This document shows positions 36,156 through 47,960 of a stretch of 64,000 nt of DNA, in pieces. Under the pieces are notes generated by a model. It had not been told where the DNA came from and made no database searches. It saw only the letters and a list, made by a program, of their open reading frames with translations. The translations under genes were made by a program, and so were the position numbers. The stretch lies in assembly GCF_900115305.1 (NCBI RefSeq), contig NZ_FOVW01000001.1, positions 434,001 to 498,000 of the forward strand, read 5' to 3'. Positions within the stretch are counted from its first letter, which is position 1; each line of letters starts with the position of its first letter. This DNA is from Algoriphagus ornithinivorans. Lineage in GTDB: Bacteria > Bacteroidota > Bacteroidia > Cytophagales > Cyclobacteriaceae.

Positions 36156-37721
36156 TTAATCCATCCTATTCTTTCTCAGAATTTTCCCGGGTCTGATGTC
36201 TTGAAACTCACCTTGATCGACTATAAGTCGACCGTTGACCAAAACAAATTGAACTCCAGTAGGATATTGATGCGGGTCAGTAAATGTAGAGCGATCAATA
36301 ATCTTTTCAGGATCGAAAATGGTTAAATCTGCAAAATTGCCTTTTTTGATAATTCCCCGGTCTTGAATCCCCAGTCTCTGAGCAGAAAGTCCGGTCATTT
36401 TATGGATTGCAGTAGGGAGGTCTAAAATGTTTTTTTCCCTTACATAGTATCCCAAAATCCTTGGGAAGGTTCCATAGGCTCTTGGGTGAGGATGTCCGTC
36501 TCCAGGCTGTGAAAGCCTCCCATCCGAACCAATCATCGTCATAGGATGCTTCATGATTCGTTCGACGTCGGCGTCGTCCATTGCATGGTAAATGGTACCG
36601 GTTCCACCGTTTAGTTGGGCCTGAATGACCAGTTCAGCTCCATTTTCCACAGTGGGCTCCATTCCTTCCAATATTGCCCAATCATGTAGAGTTTTACCCT
36701 CCAATTCTTTTCTCCAAGATACTCTTGAAAATTGGATCCTTCTCAAATCATTCCCTCCACGGTCATTCAGGATATTGAATATGATTCCCGATTTGATACT
36801 GTCTTTTAAGATGGGGTCTTGCACTCTATTGGAAAATTCGCTTCCCTCCAAGGCCCAGCTAGGAATCAATACACTGATTCCGGTATGGGAAGCTGCATAA
36901 GGATACTGATCCATCATTATATCCAATCCTTCCTTTCTAGCGGAATCCACCAAGCTCAGTGTTTTCACGCTTGCCCCCCACATTTTGACTCCAATGGCTT
37001 TATGGTGGGTTAGTACAACAGGGATTTCAGCTTCTTTCGAAATCAAAATCGCTTCTTGTACAGCATCAATCAGTCCTAATCCTTCTTCTCTAAGGTGTGA
37101 AGTATAAATACCTTGATAGGAAGAAGCCACTTTGGAAAGACTGATGATCTCATCCACTTTAGCAAATGTGCCCGGTAAATATTTTAAACCGGTGGATATT
37201 CCGAATGCACCTTCTTTCATCGCCATCTCTACGTAGTTTTTCATAGAGTCCATTTGAGAAAGAGTAGGGGCTTGGTCGACATTTCCCATTACCTCTCTTC
37301 GAATGGTATTATGCCCGATTAGATAAGCTAAATTTGGCCCTGTTCCTAGTCGCTCTAATGAATCCAGATATGAACCGAATGGCCAAGGCCCTCCTCCATC
37401 TGGCCCACCTAATGCAAGCGTAACACCCTGCATAATCAAACTTTTGGCATCCGGCATTTCCATGATAGGTTCCAAGTGCGTATGCATATCAATAAAGCCA
37501 GGACTTACCACCATCCCTGAGGCATCTATGATAGTTTTTGCTTCTGCATTTTTCAGGTTACCGATTTCTACAATTCGTTCATCTAGTATACCAATATCGG
37601 CTTGAAAGGAATCCGAACCGGTTCCATCCAGAATGGTACCATTGATGATGATAAGATCATACTTATCAGATTTACAAGATATCAGGGAAAGAAAAAAGAG
37701 AAGGATGAGACAGTTTTTCAT
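36156..37721 (-). CDS. D-aminoacylase / N-acyl-D-amino-acid deacylase family lipoprotein
   Basis: 521 aa. Lipobox LISC with Cys at residue 16 places it in the envelope. Amidohydrolase features: the N-terminal composite-domain start YDLIIINGTILDGTG, the metal motif GFIDMHTHLEP, TSHLREEG, VLTHHKAIG and the late Asp region MIGSDGRLS. The C-terminal KGNFADLTIFDPEKIIDRSTF is standard for the D-aminoacylase group. It probably hydrolyses N-acyl-D-amino acids or D-peptide fragments outside the cytoplasm. The gene stands alone, just beyond the cassette-like unit. Confidence 0.88.
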   Translation of the reverse strand: MKNCLILLFFLSLISCKSDKYDLIIINGTILDGTGSDSFQADIGILDERIVEIGNLKNAEAKTIIDASGMVVSPGFIDMHTHLEPIMEMPDAKSLIMQGVTLALGGPDGGGPWPFGSYLDSLERLGTGPNLAYLIGHNTIRREVMGNVDQAPTLSQMDSMKNYVEMAMKEGAFGISTGLKYLPGTFAKVDEIISLSKVASSYQGIYTSHLREEGLGLIDAVQEAILISKEAEIPVVLTHHKAIGVKMWGASVKTLSLVDSARKEGLDIMMDQYPYAASHTGISVLIPSWALEGSEFSNRVQDPILKDSIKSGIIFNILNDRGGNDLRRIQFSRVSWRKELEGKTLHDWAILEGMEPTVENGAELVIQAQLNGGTGTIYHAMDDADVERIMKHPMTMIGSDGRLSQPGDGHPHPRAYGTFPRILGYYVREKNILDLPTAIHKMTGLSAQRLGIQDRGIIKKGNFADLTIFDPEKIIDRSTFTDPHQYPTGVQFVLVNGRLIVDQGEFQDIRPGKILRKNRMD

Positions 37722-37798
37722 GGGCTTAAATTGTATTCATCCTGAAAATAAGGGAAATAAAAAATAAAATATGCCCTTTCATCATTTTTGAAAAAAGT

Positions 37799-37822
37799 AA
37801 AAGGGCCGAAGCCCCTTTTTTA
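37799..37822 (-). terminator. terminator of the second TonB gene
   Basis: On the minus strand the stem GGGC-TTCG-GCCC carries a stable TTCG tetraloop, flanked by AAAA and TTTT. It overlaps the stop codon of the energy transducer ending at 37820. Confidence 0.8.
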
Positions 37823-38491
37823 ATTCAGTCTGAATTTGATTGGCATAACCATTCTTGAGCGAACAGGCAAACCTCCCATCTTTCCGGGATTCCAATTCGG
37901 TGAACCCTCGATTACTTTGATAGCCTCTTCATCACAACCTCCACCAATTGATCTCATGATTTCTACATCCTGAACAGAACCATCCTTGTTGATTACAAAG
38001 CGCACCAAAACAGTTCCTTCAATGCCCATTCTCCTCGCTTGTGGAGGATATTTCAAATTGTCTCGTAGGTATTTGTACCAGGCTTCCATCCCACCTTTGA
38101 ATGAGGCTTGAACTTCTGTAAAGTCTCGAATTTCATCCGCCTCGTCTATTATTGGCGGTCCCTCAGATAAAATGACATCAGGGATTTTATCAGTTTCCTG
38201 AGTATTGATATCTATGGGAATTTGGAGGTCTTCAATTTCGATGTCATTGGGTTGCTCCTTCAAAACAGGCGGTGCCTTGGGCGGGGGAGGAGGAGGTGTT
38301 TGTATGGTAAGTGGGATATCTATTAATTCCCAGGCCTGTTGAGTATTGGGAATTTCTTTGATAGGTCCACCTTGGTTGCTTTTCCATTCAAATGCTGCGA
38401 GAGCCAGACCTATGCTAGTTGCCAAGCCAAAATTCAGCAAAGTTCCAGACCACCTTTTGACGTCTGCTTTGGGGTTCTTTTTCAGTTCCAT
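37820..38491 (-). CDS. energy transducer TonB (second copy)
   Basis: 223 aa. A cytoplasmic N-terminus with a single hydrophobic anchor (about 21-36), a Pro-rich periplasmic linker (QTPPPPPPKAPP) and a C-terminal TonB domain. The domain contains LKYPPQARRMGIEGTVLVRFVIN, GSVQDVEIMRSIGGGCDEEA and NWNPGKMGG. Couples the proton-motive force via ExbBD to TonB-dependent outer-membrane receptors. It is a clear paralogue of the neighbour at 38652 and has its own UUCG terminator. Confidence 0.93.
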   Translation of the reverse strand: MELKKNPKADVKRWSGTLLNFGLATSIGLALAAFEWKSNQGGPIKEIPNTQQAWELIDIPLTIQTPPPPPPKAPPVLKEQPNDIEIEDLQIPIDINTQETDKIPDVILSEGPPIIDEADEIRDFTEVQASFKGGMEAWYKYLRDNLKYPPQARRMGIEGTVLVRFVINKDGSVQDVEIMRSIGGGCDEEAIKVIEGSPNWNPGKMGGLPVRSRMVMPIKFRLN

Positions 38492-38609
38492 GTGTAATAT
38501 GATTTGTGGTTAAAAATGAATTACCAAAGAATTTACACATTAAAAGGCTGGCATTTAGCAATTTAAGAGAAATTAACTATGTTAAAAGTTATAAAAAATT
38601 GGCAATAAA

Positions 38610-38633
38610 AAAGCCCAGACAATGCTGGGCTTT
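38610..38633 (-). terminator. terminator of the first TonB gene
   Basis: AAAGCCCAG / CTGGGCTTT stem with a 6-nt loop. On the minus strand it ends in TTTTTTATTG. It separates the two TonB paralogues into independent transcripts. Confidence 0.87.
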
Positions 38634-38651
38634 CTTAATATATTTAATTGA

Positions 38652-39329
38652 TTAGCTCAATTTAAATCTAATAGGTAGTCTCATACGAGTTCTTACCGGA
38701 CGACCTCTTTGCTTACCTGGAGTCCATTTAGGTGCGTTTTTCACAACCTCAACAGCTTCCTCATCGCAACCGCCCCCGATTCCTCTCAAAACTTCAACGT
38801 CTTGGATTGAACCGTCAGTATTAATAACGAACACTACGATAACTGTACCTTCGATACCCATTCTTCTTGCTTGAGTTGGGTACTTTAGATTTTTGGATAG
38901 ATACTGATTCCAGCCTGACATACCACCTGGTGGCTGAGGCTGAGTTTCTACCACGTCAAAGATTTCGTCTGCTTTTTCCTCTACTGGAGCTTCAGCAATA
39001 ACAACCTCTTTGATTACAGTTTGCTCTTTAACGTCAACGTCAAAGTTTACCTCAATTTTTTCCTCGATTTCAACCTCATCAGGAATTTCCTGGATGATAG
39101 GCTGCTCCACTGGTGGTGGAGGTGGTGGAGGTGGTTGTTCGGTAATAGGAATATCGAGCAGCTCTTCAAAGTTGTCATCTGTCATGCCTAGATCTTTCAA
39201 GGCACCATCATCAAATGACTTCCATTCGAAAGCAGCAAGTGTTGCTCCTACAGCCAATGCCAAACCCAAATTCAGGAACATTCCTGTCTTTTTGGTTAAA
39301 TCAGCACTGGGAGTCTTTTTTGCTTCCAT
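38652..39329 (-). CDS. energy transducer TonB (first copy)
   Basis: 225 aa, same layout as the downstream paralogue: membrane anchor (about 19-34), eight-proline linker (EQPPPPPPPPVEQP), acidic segment, TonB domain with LKYPTQARRMGIEGTVIVVFVIN and WTPGKQRGRPVRTRM. The TonB domains of the two genes are near-identical in motif order while the linkers differ, consistent with tandem duplication and linker divergence. Codon use looks more optimised here, hinting at higher expression. It lies 67 bp downstream of vanZ. Confidence 0.94.
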   Translation of the reverse strand: MEAKKTPSADLTKKTGMFLNLGLALAVGATLAAFEWKSFDDGALKDLGMTDDNFEELLDIPITEQPPPPPPPPVEQPIIQEIPDEVEIEEKIEVNFDVDVKEQTVIKEVVIAEAPVEEKADEIFDVVETQPQPPGGMSGWNQYLSKNLKYPTQARRMGIEGTVIVVFVINTDGSIQDVEVLRGIGGGCDEEAVEVVKNAPKWTPGKQRGRPVRTRMRLPIRFKLS

Positions 39330-39396
39330 GTTGAGTTTGATTATATAGGTTAAATGATTTCTTATTCAGTCTAACAATTGTAAGGATAATGATGCA

Positions 39397-39765
39397 CTAA
39401 TCCAAGCGATTTTGTATGGAGAGAGTCTTAAAATATGCTAATATTCCCAATAAAACCCCTATTTGATTGACAATCAAGTCAAATACATCAAAGGATCGGT
39501 TGGGAACAAACAACTGCCCCAGTTCAAAAGCAAAGGATGGTAATACCACAAAACCCAATACAATTGGGATATTTAGTTTCTGAAATCCTTGTTTTTTCTT
39601 TTGAAATCTAATGCCAGCCCAAAGGAAAGCTAAAATCGCAAATGAAAGTACATGAATTAATTTGTCCTGAAAATCGAAAGCATCTATTTCAGGGAATTTA
39701 TCTCCCGGTGTCAGCATGGCAACTGCCAAAATCAATAACCAGGAAATAGCAAAAACTAAACGCAA
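39397..39765 (-). CDS. VanZ-family membrane protein
   Basis: 122 aa with four transmembrane helices. VanZ blocks are QDKLIHVLSFAILAFLW and FELGQLFVPNRSFDVFDLIVNQIG. The family is named after the teicoplanin-resistance accessory protein, but in Bacteroidota these short versions are chromosomal and of unknown role. It follows gcvH by 9 bp in the sprA operon, an arrangement I recall as recurrent in the phylum. Confidence 0.9.
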   Translation of the reverse strand: MRLVFAISWLLILAVAMLTPGDKFPEIDAFDFQDKLIHVLSFAILAFLWAGIRFQKKKQGFQKLNIPIVLGFVVLPSFAFELGQLFVPNRSFDVFDLIVNQIGVLLGILAYFKTLSIQNRLD

Positions 39766-39774
39766 AATTGAGAA

Positions 39775-40155
39775 TTAATTTTTCCCAACTAATTCTGAGT
39801 ATTCCTCGCTGCTCATCAAATCAGAAGGCAGGTCACCACTGATTTTCACCTTGACCATCCAGCCATTTTCATAAGGTGATTCGTTCACCAACTCAGGAGA
39901 GCTTTCAAGTTCTTCATTGAACTCAAGGATTTCACCACTCAATGGCATAAATAGATCAGAAACAGTTTTTACAGCTTCCACTGTTCCAAAAACCTCTCCT
40001 GCTTCTATTGTCTCTCCTACAGTTTCAACTTCTACATAGACAATATCGCCCAACTCGGACTGTGCAAATTCTGTGATTCCGATGATAGCAACATCACCAT
40101 CTATTTTCACCCACTCGTGATCTTTGGTGTACTTTAATTCTTGAGGAAAATTCAT
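39775..40155 (-). CDS. gcvH: glycine cleavage system H protein
   Basis: 126 aa from the ATG at 40155, the usual family length; a TTG at 40185 would add ten atypical residues. Lipoyl domain: [31 protein letters not shown], and the lipoylated Lys in [13 protein letters not shown]. The end NPYENGWM-type block appears as [14 protein letters not shown]. GcvH shuttles the aminomethyl group between the P, T and L proteins. No gcvT or gcvP is in the window. Downstream of sprA by 59 bp. Confidence 0.95.
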   Translation of the reverse strand: MNFPQELKYTKDHEWVKIDGDVAIIGITEFAQSELGDIVYVEVETVGETIEAGEVFGTVEAVKTVSDLFMPLSGEILEFNEELESSPELVNESPYENGWMVKVKISGDLPSDLMSSEEYSELVGKN

Positions 40156-40214
40156 GTTCGGTAAATTTTTTATAAGGGAGTCCAAAAATAAGATGATTCC
40201 CTTCTTTAAAAAAT

Positions 40215-43200
40215 CTATTGAGATAAATTAAATCTTAATTGTCCACCAAAGGCTGTAGAAGCTCTCTTAAATGCAGTGGTTACACGTGGATCATTGATAG
40301 TTCGGTCAAAATAAATAGTCAGATTCAGGTTTTGGTTGATGACATAGCCAATCGTCGGTCTGATCTGAATGTTCAAGTTTCCATTTGTGACAGTGCTGCT
40401 CTCTTCAATTTTTCTTTGCACCTGTCTCGTGTCCACAACTTTCATATCCATTCTTAGCGTCAAATCATTTTTGAGGATAGTTTCTCTTCCCTGTATTTTA
40501 AATGGAATCTTCATTCCTGATTTGATATAGCCTATGTTGATACCAAAATCATTGGAACGCTGCTCTGTGACTTGCGCGTTGGAGAAGTTCAAACCTAAAT
40601 TCCGCTCCTTATTATAGTTGACTGTAATGTTCAATCTGTTTTTGGTTAGCAAGTCAACTCCAATCAATGGGGCAAATCTTTCTGAAAGCACTACCTGATT
40701 GAGGACATAGATTGGGATAAATAGTCCTTCATCATTGATCTCGTTAGGTAATCTGGTTTGCTGTAAACTGTTAAATAATTCCAGTCCTTGCTGATATTGC
40801 AATGAATTGGAGAAGTTGCTGGCATCATAAGTAGATGCATAGCCGTGGGAAATATTGATGCTGCTGAAAATATCGCTTAGGCCTTTCAGTCTTGACAAAC
40901 CGGTATAATTGACTCTCCAGTTAGGGACAGGGATTTTCGGGAATGGATTCAAATCAAACTCATTTGGATCTTTTCCTTTATAGGCAGCCAAGAAAGAAGG
41001 CACTAATACATCCTGACCATTAATTCCATACTCTCCAGCAGCAGGATTGGCAGCATCCAGTCTGGATTTGAAAATAGCTCTATTGGATTCGAACTGACTG
41101 AAAATAGCTGAGTTGTTTCGCTCATCATCTCTTGCGAAGCTAGTCCCAAGAAGTATAGTAGTCACAGAATAAGACTGCATGTTTCTGGTAGGACTAATGG
41201 ATAAATATTCCCCCGGATTCTCCATGGAGTTCCTGAATATTTCTTGGTAATCCCCAACTTCCCGTTTATCAGCATTCAATGTAATCGTGAAATCTCGTAC
41301 AGGCCTTACCAAAGCACCATACCTCATGTTCACAGCTCTATTTTGCTTGAAGGTTTGGGTTAATTCGGCGCTTGGAGCCATGACTCCCCGCATGGCTAAT
41401 TCTGTTCTGATTCTAGGGTCTTGGCTTCCAAAAAGGAAGGCTAATCCAGGATTGGTAAAGGCTCTGTCCATTCCCAATAATCCTGTGTTGGGAAGATATC
41501 CTGGGAGGAAGGTTCCTTCAATCACCCCGTAATTGAAAGTTACTTCCTTCACCATCATCAATAACTTCAATATTTTATTGGTGAATGGGGTTCCGATCGT
41601 ATCCTCAGCATTAACAGTAGTTCTGCCCGGAATTCTCGGTCTCGCAGGAGCATTCAGTGCTGAAAGTTTTTTGTTTTTATTATATAGCCTTACTAAATCC
41701 AATTTCCCATTGATAGTTTGCTCACGGGTGTTTTGAATAGTATTTCCCAAGGTATCCCTTTGGCCTATGGCTCCTGTAAGCCAAGAATAAGTGGTATTGT
41801 ATCGGTAATCTGAGCGAACCCAATCTAGAGCAGGGATTTTCGAGAATGGAATGGTGTAGTTTAGATTGACAGTATGATTATAATTTGTCCTTCTTCCAAA
41901 ATTCCAAAAATTGGTTCGGACTGAGTCAATCTTTTCCTGTGTGTCCAAATCCCCTTGGGGTTCATCGATGACAGCCATCACAGTTCCGGTATAATCTACC
42001 CTTAGATTTTTGGTTAAATCCCAATTCAAGGTGTAGAACCTATTCATGAAAAATGACTTTTGGAATAAAGGATCCACTCCACTGGTACTCAATTGATCAT
42101 TTCTGTATTGTGATCTCAGGAATCTTCTATCTACATCCAGCCTTGCAAGTATCAGACTTGGGGAAAGGTTCAGATTGAAATCTTTGATCAATGATAAGTA
42201 AGGTTTGTTGAGAGCCCCTGAGCTTTTGAAAGGCTCGAAATTCAGAGGTTTAGGTGAATAAGAATAGGTGACATTCCCCCTGTTGGTCTTGAAATCATAT
42301 TGCTGGATTTGGGCATTGGTTTGAGTGACTGTTCCTACAGCGTATGAAAAAGAGAAATTACTGATATCATAAAAACGTGCCGGAGCTTCAGGATTGGATT
42401 TGAGTTTTCGGACATTGTTGAAACTGATATTTTTTCGATTCAACTGATCCAAAGCAATCTGCCTATACTCCTCGCGTTCACTATCGGTTTCAAATTTACT
42501 AAGGGCCAATTCAAATGGAACATCTGGGTTTAAAGGATCATATTCAGGTCGGGTGGTAGAATTTTCTACACTGAAATACATGGGAATGCTAACTCCCAAT
42601 TGCTCTGGAAGAAGCTTGTCTACATTGACATTGGTGGAAATATCATATTGAGTAGTGGCCTGTCTAGCTCTTTGAGAAAGACGGGTTTCCAGCCCTCCAA
42701 AGCCAATGCTGTTATGTCTAATGGATGCCGAAACTACAGCCAAGTCAGCGATCTTGGCATTGATATAAGCATTGGCAGCCCAGCCATTGGATTTGGTAAA
42801 TCCTGTTACTCTCAATTCATTGGCCCAAATACATACACTTCTACTTCCTCCCACTCCGGTACCTGGATTCCTCACCCCAATCATGCTGCCTTGAGTTTGA
42901 TTCAGTTCAGGTCGACCTACCACAGTCACTTTATATTGTCTTACTGTTTTAGAGTAGGGCAGGTTGAGCGGAACTCTCATGTTATCCCGCTCAATTTTTA
43001 CGTCCACGATTTCTTGAATGGCGATGTCAATCTCGTTTTCCAGTGGCCAAATCTGCCTTGGATCTCTCGTTCCCTTTGGAGTGATAATCAAAGGGACTTC
43101 TATCTCATAATAGTTATCAGTATAATCTGTTCCAATTCTCAGGAATGCCGTCAGTTCACCATCCAAAGCATCTTCACTGTCCGCATGGAAGAACATTTTG

Positions 43201-46200
43201 ATTCGCTCAAACTGAACCAAATCCAAAGTGACATTTTTGAATACAGCGCGGGCATCTCGGGCAGCTAAATCTTCCACGCAAACTCTCAAAGACTGCTCAT
43301 TCAATCTCCTCTCCACAGTGGAAGTATTGTCTCTGTCTCTGACAATTCCTGGAGGAAGTACATAAGGGCTTTGAGTATCACTTCCCTGAGAGTTTTCCTC
43401 AATACCTACCACATCCACAGTGACATTAGAATTGTCTGGCTCAGGAATTTCAAAAAATCCTCTCTCAAAAAGAGATTCCTGGAATACCCTCCATTGACTT
43501 CCAATCATTCTAAAATTAGCCATACGCAATACAACTGGCTGACTAAATCCTGTCATATAGGTTCGCATCCATCGAATAGACTTGAAACCTGTGATATCAC
43601 CCTGTGTGCGGTCAGGCTGGCGAACCGGAATTCTAAAGAGGTACCAATTCACAGTTTCTCCAGCCTCAGTATGGGTTACTTTGTCTACGATATAGTTTTG
43701 ACCTACTTCCAGATTTCCTGGTCTCAAGTCTATTTCGTACTCGTAATAATTTTCAAGTTCGTTGATGGTATTATCGGTATTCAAATCCTCGTTGTCAGGG
43801 TTATTGGAACCTGAAGGAGTGTAAGGTAAATTTTGGTTGGCGGTAACTGGAGAGTTGCCTTCCATACCATTAAATTTTTTGTAACGTTCCAGAATTTTGA
43901 CATTGTTTTGGTCAAACTGCTCGTCCAAATAGTACTGGAAAAGATCTCCTGAAACGTCCTGTCTGATTTGATTCAAAGCCTGTGGACTTACATTCAACCT
44001 ATCCAAAAATCTGGATTGGAAAAATACAGCTTCATCTTCATTCTTTAAGCCATCCAATCCTACATCCTGATTTTGTCTAGCTGTTTCAGAGTTATCAAAT
44101 GCAGGAAGTAAAAACTGTTTTCTTGTAATTCTACCCCATTCATTGATTCGGGTTTCTGAAGGATCTCCATCTGCAGGCAATCCATTTTCAAAGGCATGGC
44201 TTCCATCTTTCATGATGTCCTCAGAAATATCACCTAAATTCAGGAATAGCTTTCCTCCCGTGGTGTTATTGGTATTGAAAATTCCATCCAGAACCCGACC
44301 ATTTTCACCTTGAATAAAAGGATCCAAAAGCCAGAATTCAACATATTCTATATTGGTTCTGTCAAAATCCACCTCCGTGGTAATTGCCCTCGTTACCCCT
44401 CCGTAATTCAGTTCCGGATTAGGTAAAAGTCCATCTGCAGTTAAGTTAGGGTTGTAATTATACATCCCTCTTTCACTTGGGAAAAATGCCATTTCAAAAA
44501 GCGGCTCAGGTGTGATGATCACATCTCTATCCTGTTGAGGGAAAATTTCCTGAGGAACTACTCTTCTGACATAGTGGTTTCGGCGATCTTCCCGAGTGAT
44601 GTTGGAAGGGACTCCCGGTCCATTTTCTCTGTAGAAAATATTGTCAATATTATACCAAGCCACTCTTGCTCTTCTATAAGCAGCTCCGAGATTATCTTCA
44701 GTTTGATTGCTTAAATCAAATCTATTGTCCGGAGTAGCAGGAGTGGAGGCTAGTTTCCAGTTTTGGTTCGCTGCACCGCCCAAATTGAATGGAGTGATTG
44801 CTGCTTCGAAATCGTCAATATATGATGCTTGTTCTCCATTGACTCTATTGGATGTACCCGGAATCAAATGCGCAAACTCACCGCTGATTTGAACCAAGGA
44901 TGTTTCTTTGGTATCAGTAAATGGCAATGCATCAGCCAGCTTGGTCAAGAATCTTGACTCATCGGAGAAATTGGCATCCAATCCCCAAAGGCTATTCCTC
45001 AGAGTCTCATTACCGGTAGCTATTCTGGTGACATTAGGCCTTTCATTAAGATAAAGGAATGTACCGCCAACATTGAACTTGTCATTGAACAGGTAATCCA
45101 ATCGGGTACCGAGCAAACTTCGTGTCTGGAATGAAACCAAATCTGCCTTTTCAAAGCTGATATTTAATTGCTTTCCGGATTCTAAAATCGCATTATTGAT
45201 GATAACAAGTCGACCTACATTGTAATCAATAGTAAAGTCTACTCCCTCGGTTAGAGGAATATTACCAGCCATGACTATAACTGATCCAGGAGAAATATTC
45301 AGGCCCGGTAACTGAATTTCACTGGCCGAACCTGCAGTCAATCTACCTTTGATAAAGTATTTATTCAGTCTGGTAACTAGCTCGGCGTCTGCTTGGGTGG
45401 TAGCGTAAAGCGTATCGTAAACATACTTTTCCCTCAAAACTGCCTCGCTCGGAAGGAATTGGGAGGCAAGATTGGAGCCGAAAGGTTCCAGTTTGGGGAA
45501 TATCAAAAGTCCCCGACTTGAAATCATCGTCAGTCCTTCTACAAAATCAAAGTTTCCATCTGGAGCTGGGTCATTTTGTGGATTGAGATTATCCAAGCCC
45601 GTCAATCGAATCAGTGGGATATCTTTTACATTTTGGCCTTCTAACAAGGAAGGGTTGTCCAAGCCTGTTCTATCATCTCTATAGATCACCTGAAGTTGGA
45701 AGCCATCTCTCAAAATTTGACTGGCATTGAGGCTATAGACGTTTTTCATCATCAAATCCCAAGTTGGAACTCGGGTATTGATTCTTGCAGGTCTTAATAA
45801 TTTGAGGAAAATCAACTCATCTTCCTGCCTGTTCTGGTAATCTTCTGTTAGTTCTCCGACTTTATAAACCTGTCCATTATAGGTGTATTCGTAAGAAACA
45901 GCCAAGACTTCGTCATTTTGAAGTCTTCTGAATAGGGAAAGATATCCTAGTTGCGGATTGAAAAAATACTCTGATTGTTCCAGTCTTCTGGCACCGTTGA
46001 TTTGCTCGAAGTCAACACCTTTTCTCAGCCCCAATGAACTTTCAATAGCTCGGGAACCAGTGTCAAAAGGTCTAAAGGATGGATTGTTTGCGATATTTCC
46101 AAAAAGCTGATTAGCTCTATTTCCTGCCGGAGCATTAGGTTCTCCCGGGCCAACGTTTGGATTATTAGGACTTAAAAGTCTGCGTCCCTCGCCTAAATCC

Positions 46201-47351
46201 ATGAAAGCAGCGAAATTCCTCAGGGTTTCAGTATTGGCCGCCCGGTTCATGATATACACCTCAATTCTGGTAATATTTACTCCCGATAAGACCTGAGGCA
46301 ATCCTCTCAACCAGCGCTCATAATTATCTCTGAAAAAGTGAGATAGGAAAAAGTGTCGGTTTTCATCATAGCGGGAGGCCTGAATTTCAAAGGACCTTCC
46401 CTGACCATTTGCGTCGATCACCAGATTATCCCTTCTCCCTCTTTGAGTGGATGCTACAGCAGTGACGTTTAGCCTACCAAATTGCATTTGGGTTTTAACA
46501 CCAAATAGATTTTGAGCTCCCTGAATTAGTCTATTTTGAACCGGCATAGAAACGTTACCGATTTCTATGGACTGGATGATATCTTCTTCAAAGCCGTTGA
46601 ACTCTAATTTCATTTGATTTTGGAAATCAAAGGAATTGTTTGAGTCAAAATTTGCGGCGATTTTCATCTTTTCACCCAAAGAGCCATTGACAGCCATTTG
46701 GATTTGCTGATCAAAATTGAATCCCCCATTACGCTGCTGCCTGATTGGAAGTGTAGGGTTATCTATTCTTCTGAATATGGCTCCAAAATCCAGATTGACG
46801 TAACCTGTAGGAGTGATGTTGATTTCACTGCCACCAAAAATTCGGTCAAAGTTAGGGCTTACTGTCAGGGGAGGTATCAATCCTCTTCCTTCTACAGCAC
46901 TTTCTCCATCTCCACCTCTGGCACGGCTTCTCCAATAATCTTGTCTGACTTTGTATTCCTGAATTTTTGAGAATTGGTCAAAATCGTACTCTTGTTCATT
47001 TCCTACACGGGTACTGTCAAGTTCATCTACAATATTGTATCTCAGGGTAGAGTCAATTTTGACCTCTACATTTTGATTGATGATAGGGCTCGGTAAAAAA
47101 GGAGAGGAGGGACGTAAATAAGGGTTCCTACTGGGGAATAAAGGATTGGTCCTCATGTTTTGCCAAAGCAAAAATGAGGGAGACATTCGTCTCTTGTTGA
47201 GTGAGTCGATTCGAGTCTGTGTCGTGTCGGCCTCTGTTTGTTGGGCCTGAGTGGGTGATAAACTCAGAAACAATCCAAACAGGATGAAGCAAACAGGCCA
47301 ACTGCCTCGAGACCTTCCCCTGCAAAAAGTCAGTATCCTCCGAAAGTTCAA
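40215..47351 (-). CDS. sprA: type IX secretion translocon / gliding protein SprA (Sov)
   Basis: 2378 aa, the largest gene here and normal for SprA (about 2300-2500). Signal peptide to TQAQ (about residue 36). The remainder is strand-rich with long Asn/Asp/Arg-rich loops. It ends with an outer-membrane barrel strand, [11 protein letters not shown]. In Flavobacterium, SprA is a 36-strand barrel forming the T9SS outer-membrane channel, capped by PorV or Plug. Cargo passes SprA, is handed to PorV and is processed by PorU, both encoded about 12 kb away. It is 12 bp after ruvA. Confidence 0.96.
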   Translation of the reverse strand: MNFRRILTFCRGRSRGSWPVCFILFGLFLSLSPTQAQQTEADTTQTRIDSLNKRRMSPSFLLWQNMRTNPLFPSRNPYLRPSSPFLPSPIINQNVEVKIDSTLRYNIVDELDSTRVGNEQEYDFDQFSKIQEYKVRQDYWRSRARGGDGESAVEGRGLIPPLTVSPNFDRIFGGSEINITPTGYVNLDFGAIFRRIDNPTLPIRQQRNGGFNFDQQIQMAVNGSLGEKMKIAANFDSNNSFDFQNQMKLEFNGFEEDIIQSIEIGNVSMPVQNRLIQGAQNLFGVKTQMQFGRLNVTAVASTQRGRRDNLVIDANGQGRSFEIQASRYDENRHFFLSHFFRDNYERWLRGLPQVLSGVNITRIEVYIMNRAANTETLRNFAAFMDLGEGRRLLSPNNPNVGPGEPNAPAGNRANQLFGNIANNPSFRPFDTGSRAIESSLGLRKGVDFEQINGARRLEQSEYFFNPQLGYLSLFRRLQNDEVLAVSYEYTYNGQVYKVGELTEDYQNRQEDELIFLKLLRPARINTRVPTWDLMMKNVYSLNASQILRDGFQLQVIYRDDRTGLDNPSLLEGQNVKDIPLIRLTGLDNLNPQNDPAPDGNFDFVEGLTMISSRGLLIFPKLEPFGSNLASQFLPSEAVLREKYVYDTLYATTQADAELVTRLNKYFIKGRLTAGSASEIQLPGLNISPGSVIVMAGNIPLTEGVDFTIDYNVGRLVIINNAILESGKQLNISFEKADLVSFQTRSLLGTRLDYLFNDKFNVGGTFLYLNERPNVTRIATGNETLRNSLWGLDANFSDESRFLTKLADALPFTDTKETSLVQISGEFAHLIPGTSNRVNGEQASYIDDFEAAITPFNLGGAANQNWKLASTPATPDNRFDLSNQTEDNLGAAYRRARVAWYNIDNIFYRENGPGVPSNITREDRRNHYVRRVVPQEIFPQQDRDVIITPEPLFEMAFFPSERGMYNYNPNLTADGLLPNPELNYGGVTRAITTEVDFDRTNIEYVEFWLLDPFIQGENGRVLDGIFNTNNTTGGKLFLNLGDISEDIMKDGSHAFENGLPADGDPSETRINEWGRITRKQFLLPAFDNSETARQNQDVGLDGLKNEDEAVFFQSRFLDRLNVSPQALNQIRQDVSGDLFQYYLDEQFDQNNVKILERYKKFNGMEGNSPVTANQNLPYTPSGSNNPDNEDLNTDNTINELENYYEYEIDLRPGNLEVGQNYIVDKVTHTEAGETVNWYLFRIPVRQPDRTQGDITGFKSIRWMRTYMTGFSQPVVLRMANFRMIGSQWRVFQESLFERGFFEIPEPDNSNVTVDVVGIEENSQGSDTQSPYVLPPGIVRDRDNTSTVERRLNEQSLRVCVEDLAARDARAVFKNVTLDLVQFERIKMFFHADSEDALDGELTAFLRIGTDYTDNYYEIEVPLIITPKGTRDPRQIWPLENEIDIAIQEIVDVKIERDNMRVPLNLPYSKTVRQYKVTVVGRPELNQTQGSMIGVRNPGTGVGGSRSVCIWANELRVTGFTKSNGWAANAYINAKIADLAVVSASIRHNSIGFGGLETRLSQRARQATTQYDISTNVNVDKLLPEQLGVSIPMYFSVENSTTRPEYDPLNPDVPFELALSKFETDSEREEYRQIALDQLNRKNISFNNVRKLKSNPEAPARFYDISNFSFSYAVGTVTQTNAQIQQYDFKTNRGNVTYSYSPKPLNFEPFKSSGALNKPYLSLIKDFNLNLSPSLILARLDVDRRFLRSQYRNDQLSTSGVDPLFQKSFFMNRFYTLNWDLTKNLRVDYTGTVMAVIDEPQGDLDTQEKIDSVRTNFWNFGRRTNYNHTVNLNYTIPFSKIPALDWVRSDYRYNTTYSWLTGAIGQRDTLGNTIQNTREQTINGKLDLVRLYNKNKKLSALNAPARPRIPGRTTVNAEDTIGTPFTNKILKLLMMVKEVTFNYGVIEGTFLPGYLPNTGLLGMDRAFTNPGLAFLFGSQDPRIRTELAMRGVMAPSAELTQTFKQNRAVNMRYGALVRPVRDFTITLNADKREVGDYQEIFRNSMENPGEYLSISPTRNMQSYSVTTILLGTSFARDDERNNSAIFSQFESNRAIFKSRLDAANPAAGEYGINGQDVLVPSFLAAYKGKDPNEFDLNPFPKIPVPNWRVNYTGLSRLKGLSDIFSSINISHGYASTYDASNFSNSLQYQQGLELFNSLQQTRLPNEINDEGLFIPIYVLNQVVLSERFAPLIGVDLLTKNRLNITVNYNKERNLGLNFSNAQVTEQRSNDFGINIGYIKSGMKIPFKIQGRETILKNDLTLRMDMKVVDTRQVQRKIEESSTVTNGNLNIQIRPTIGYVINQNLNLTIYFDRTINDPRVTTAFKRASTAFGGQLRFNLSQ

Positions 47352-47363
47352 TCCAAGTTTAAA

Positions 47364-47960
47364 TTATGTGGTCTTTAAAGATGCTTTAATTAAATCTTCT
47401 AAAGAAATTTCTCCAGTGGTTTTTTTGAGCACCTGAGTGATATTTTTCTCCGCAGCCGCTTTTGGAAAACCTAAAGTAATTAAGGCTTGTAACGCCTCCT
47501 CACGTAATTTATTGCTTGATTTTAAAAATCCCAAAGAACTAGTAGAAACATCTGATCCGGATTTGCTGACTTTGTCTTTCAACTCAAGAATAATCCGCTG
47601 AGCGGTCTTAGCACCAATTCCTTTGACATGTTGAATAGTAGCTACATCACCAGCTAAAATTGCCTGTTCGATTTCTTCGGAGCTCAAAGATGACAGAATC
47701 ATCAAGCCAGTATTTGGACCTACTCCGTTGATAGAAATCAGCAATAAAAAAAGACGCTTTTCATCCTCTTCTTTAAATCCGTAGAGAGTGTGAGCGTCTT
47801 CCTTAATATGTAAAAAGGTGAGGAGCCTGATTTGCTCCTCATCCTTGATTTTACTGTATGTCTGAAGGGAAATTTTGACATGATATCCAATTCCTCCTAC
47901 GTCAATGATCACATAGGTAGGGTCTTTGAAAACCAATTTTCCTCTCAAATAATCTATCAT
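47364..47960 (-). CDS. ruvA: Holliday junction branch migration protein RuvA
   Basis: 198 aa. OB-fold N-terminus (MIDYLRGKLVFKDPTYVIIDVGGIGYHV), two helix-hairpin-helix motifs (LLISINGVGPNTGLMILSS and VKGIGAKTAQRIILELKDK), and a C-terminal domain III (EEALQALITLGFPKAAAEK) that contacts RuvB. Binds Holliday junctions as a tetramer or octamer. The start overlaps the maeB stop by 4 bp and sprA follows after 12 bp; the link with sprA is organisational, not functional. Confidence 0.96.
   Translation of the reverse strand: MIDYLRGKLVFKDPTYVIIDVGGIGYHVKISLQTYSKIKDEEQIRLLTFLHIKEDAHTLYGFKEEDEKRLFLLLISINGVGPNTGLMILSSLSSEEIEQAILAGDVATIQHVKGIGAKTAQRIILELKDKVSKSGSDVSTSSLGFLKSSNKLREEALQALITLGFPKAAAEKNITQVLKKTTGEISLEDLIKASLKTT

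Noticed and set aside
39111..39134. TGG/GGA-type simple repeat
   Set aside because: It encodes the proline run of the TonB linker on the minus strand, a known feature of the family, not a regulatory microsatellite.
42600..43268. 222-codon open frame on the plus strand inside sprA
   Set aside because: Antisense to a clear sprA reading frame; the translation has no recognisable domain or signal and is low-complexity in the way shadow frames are.
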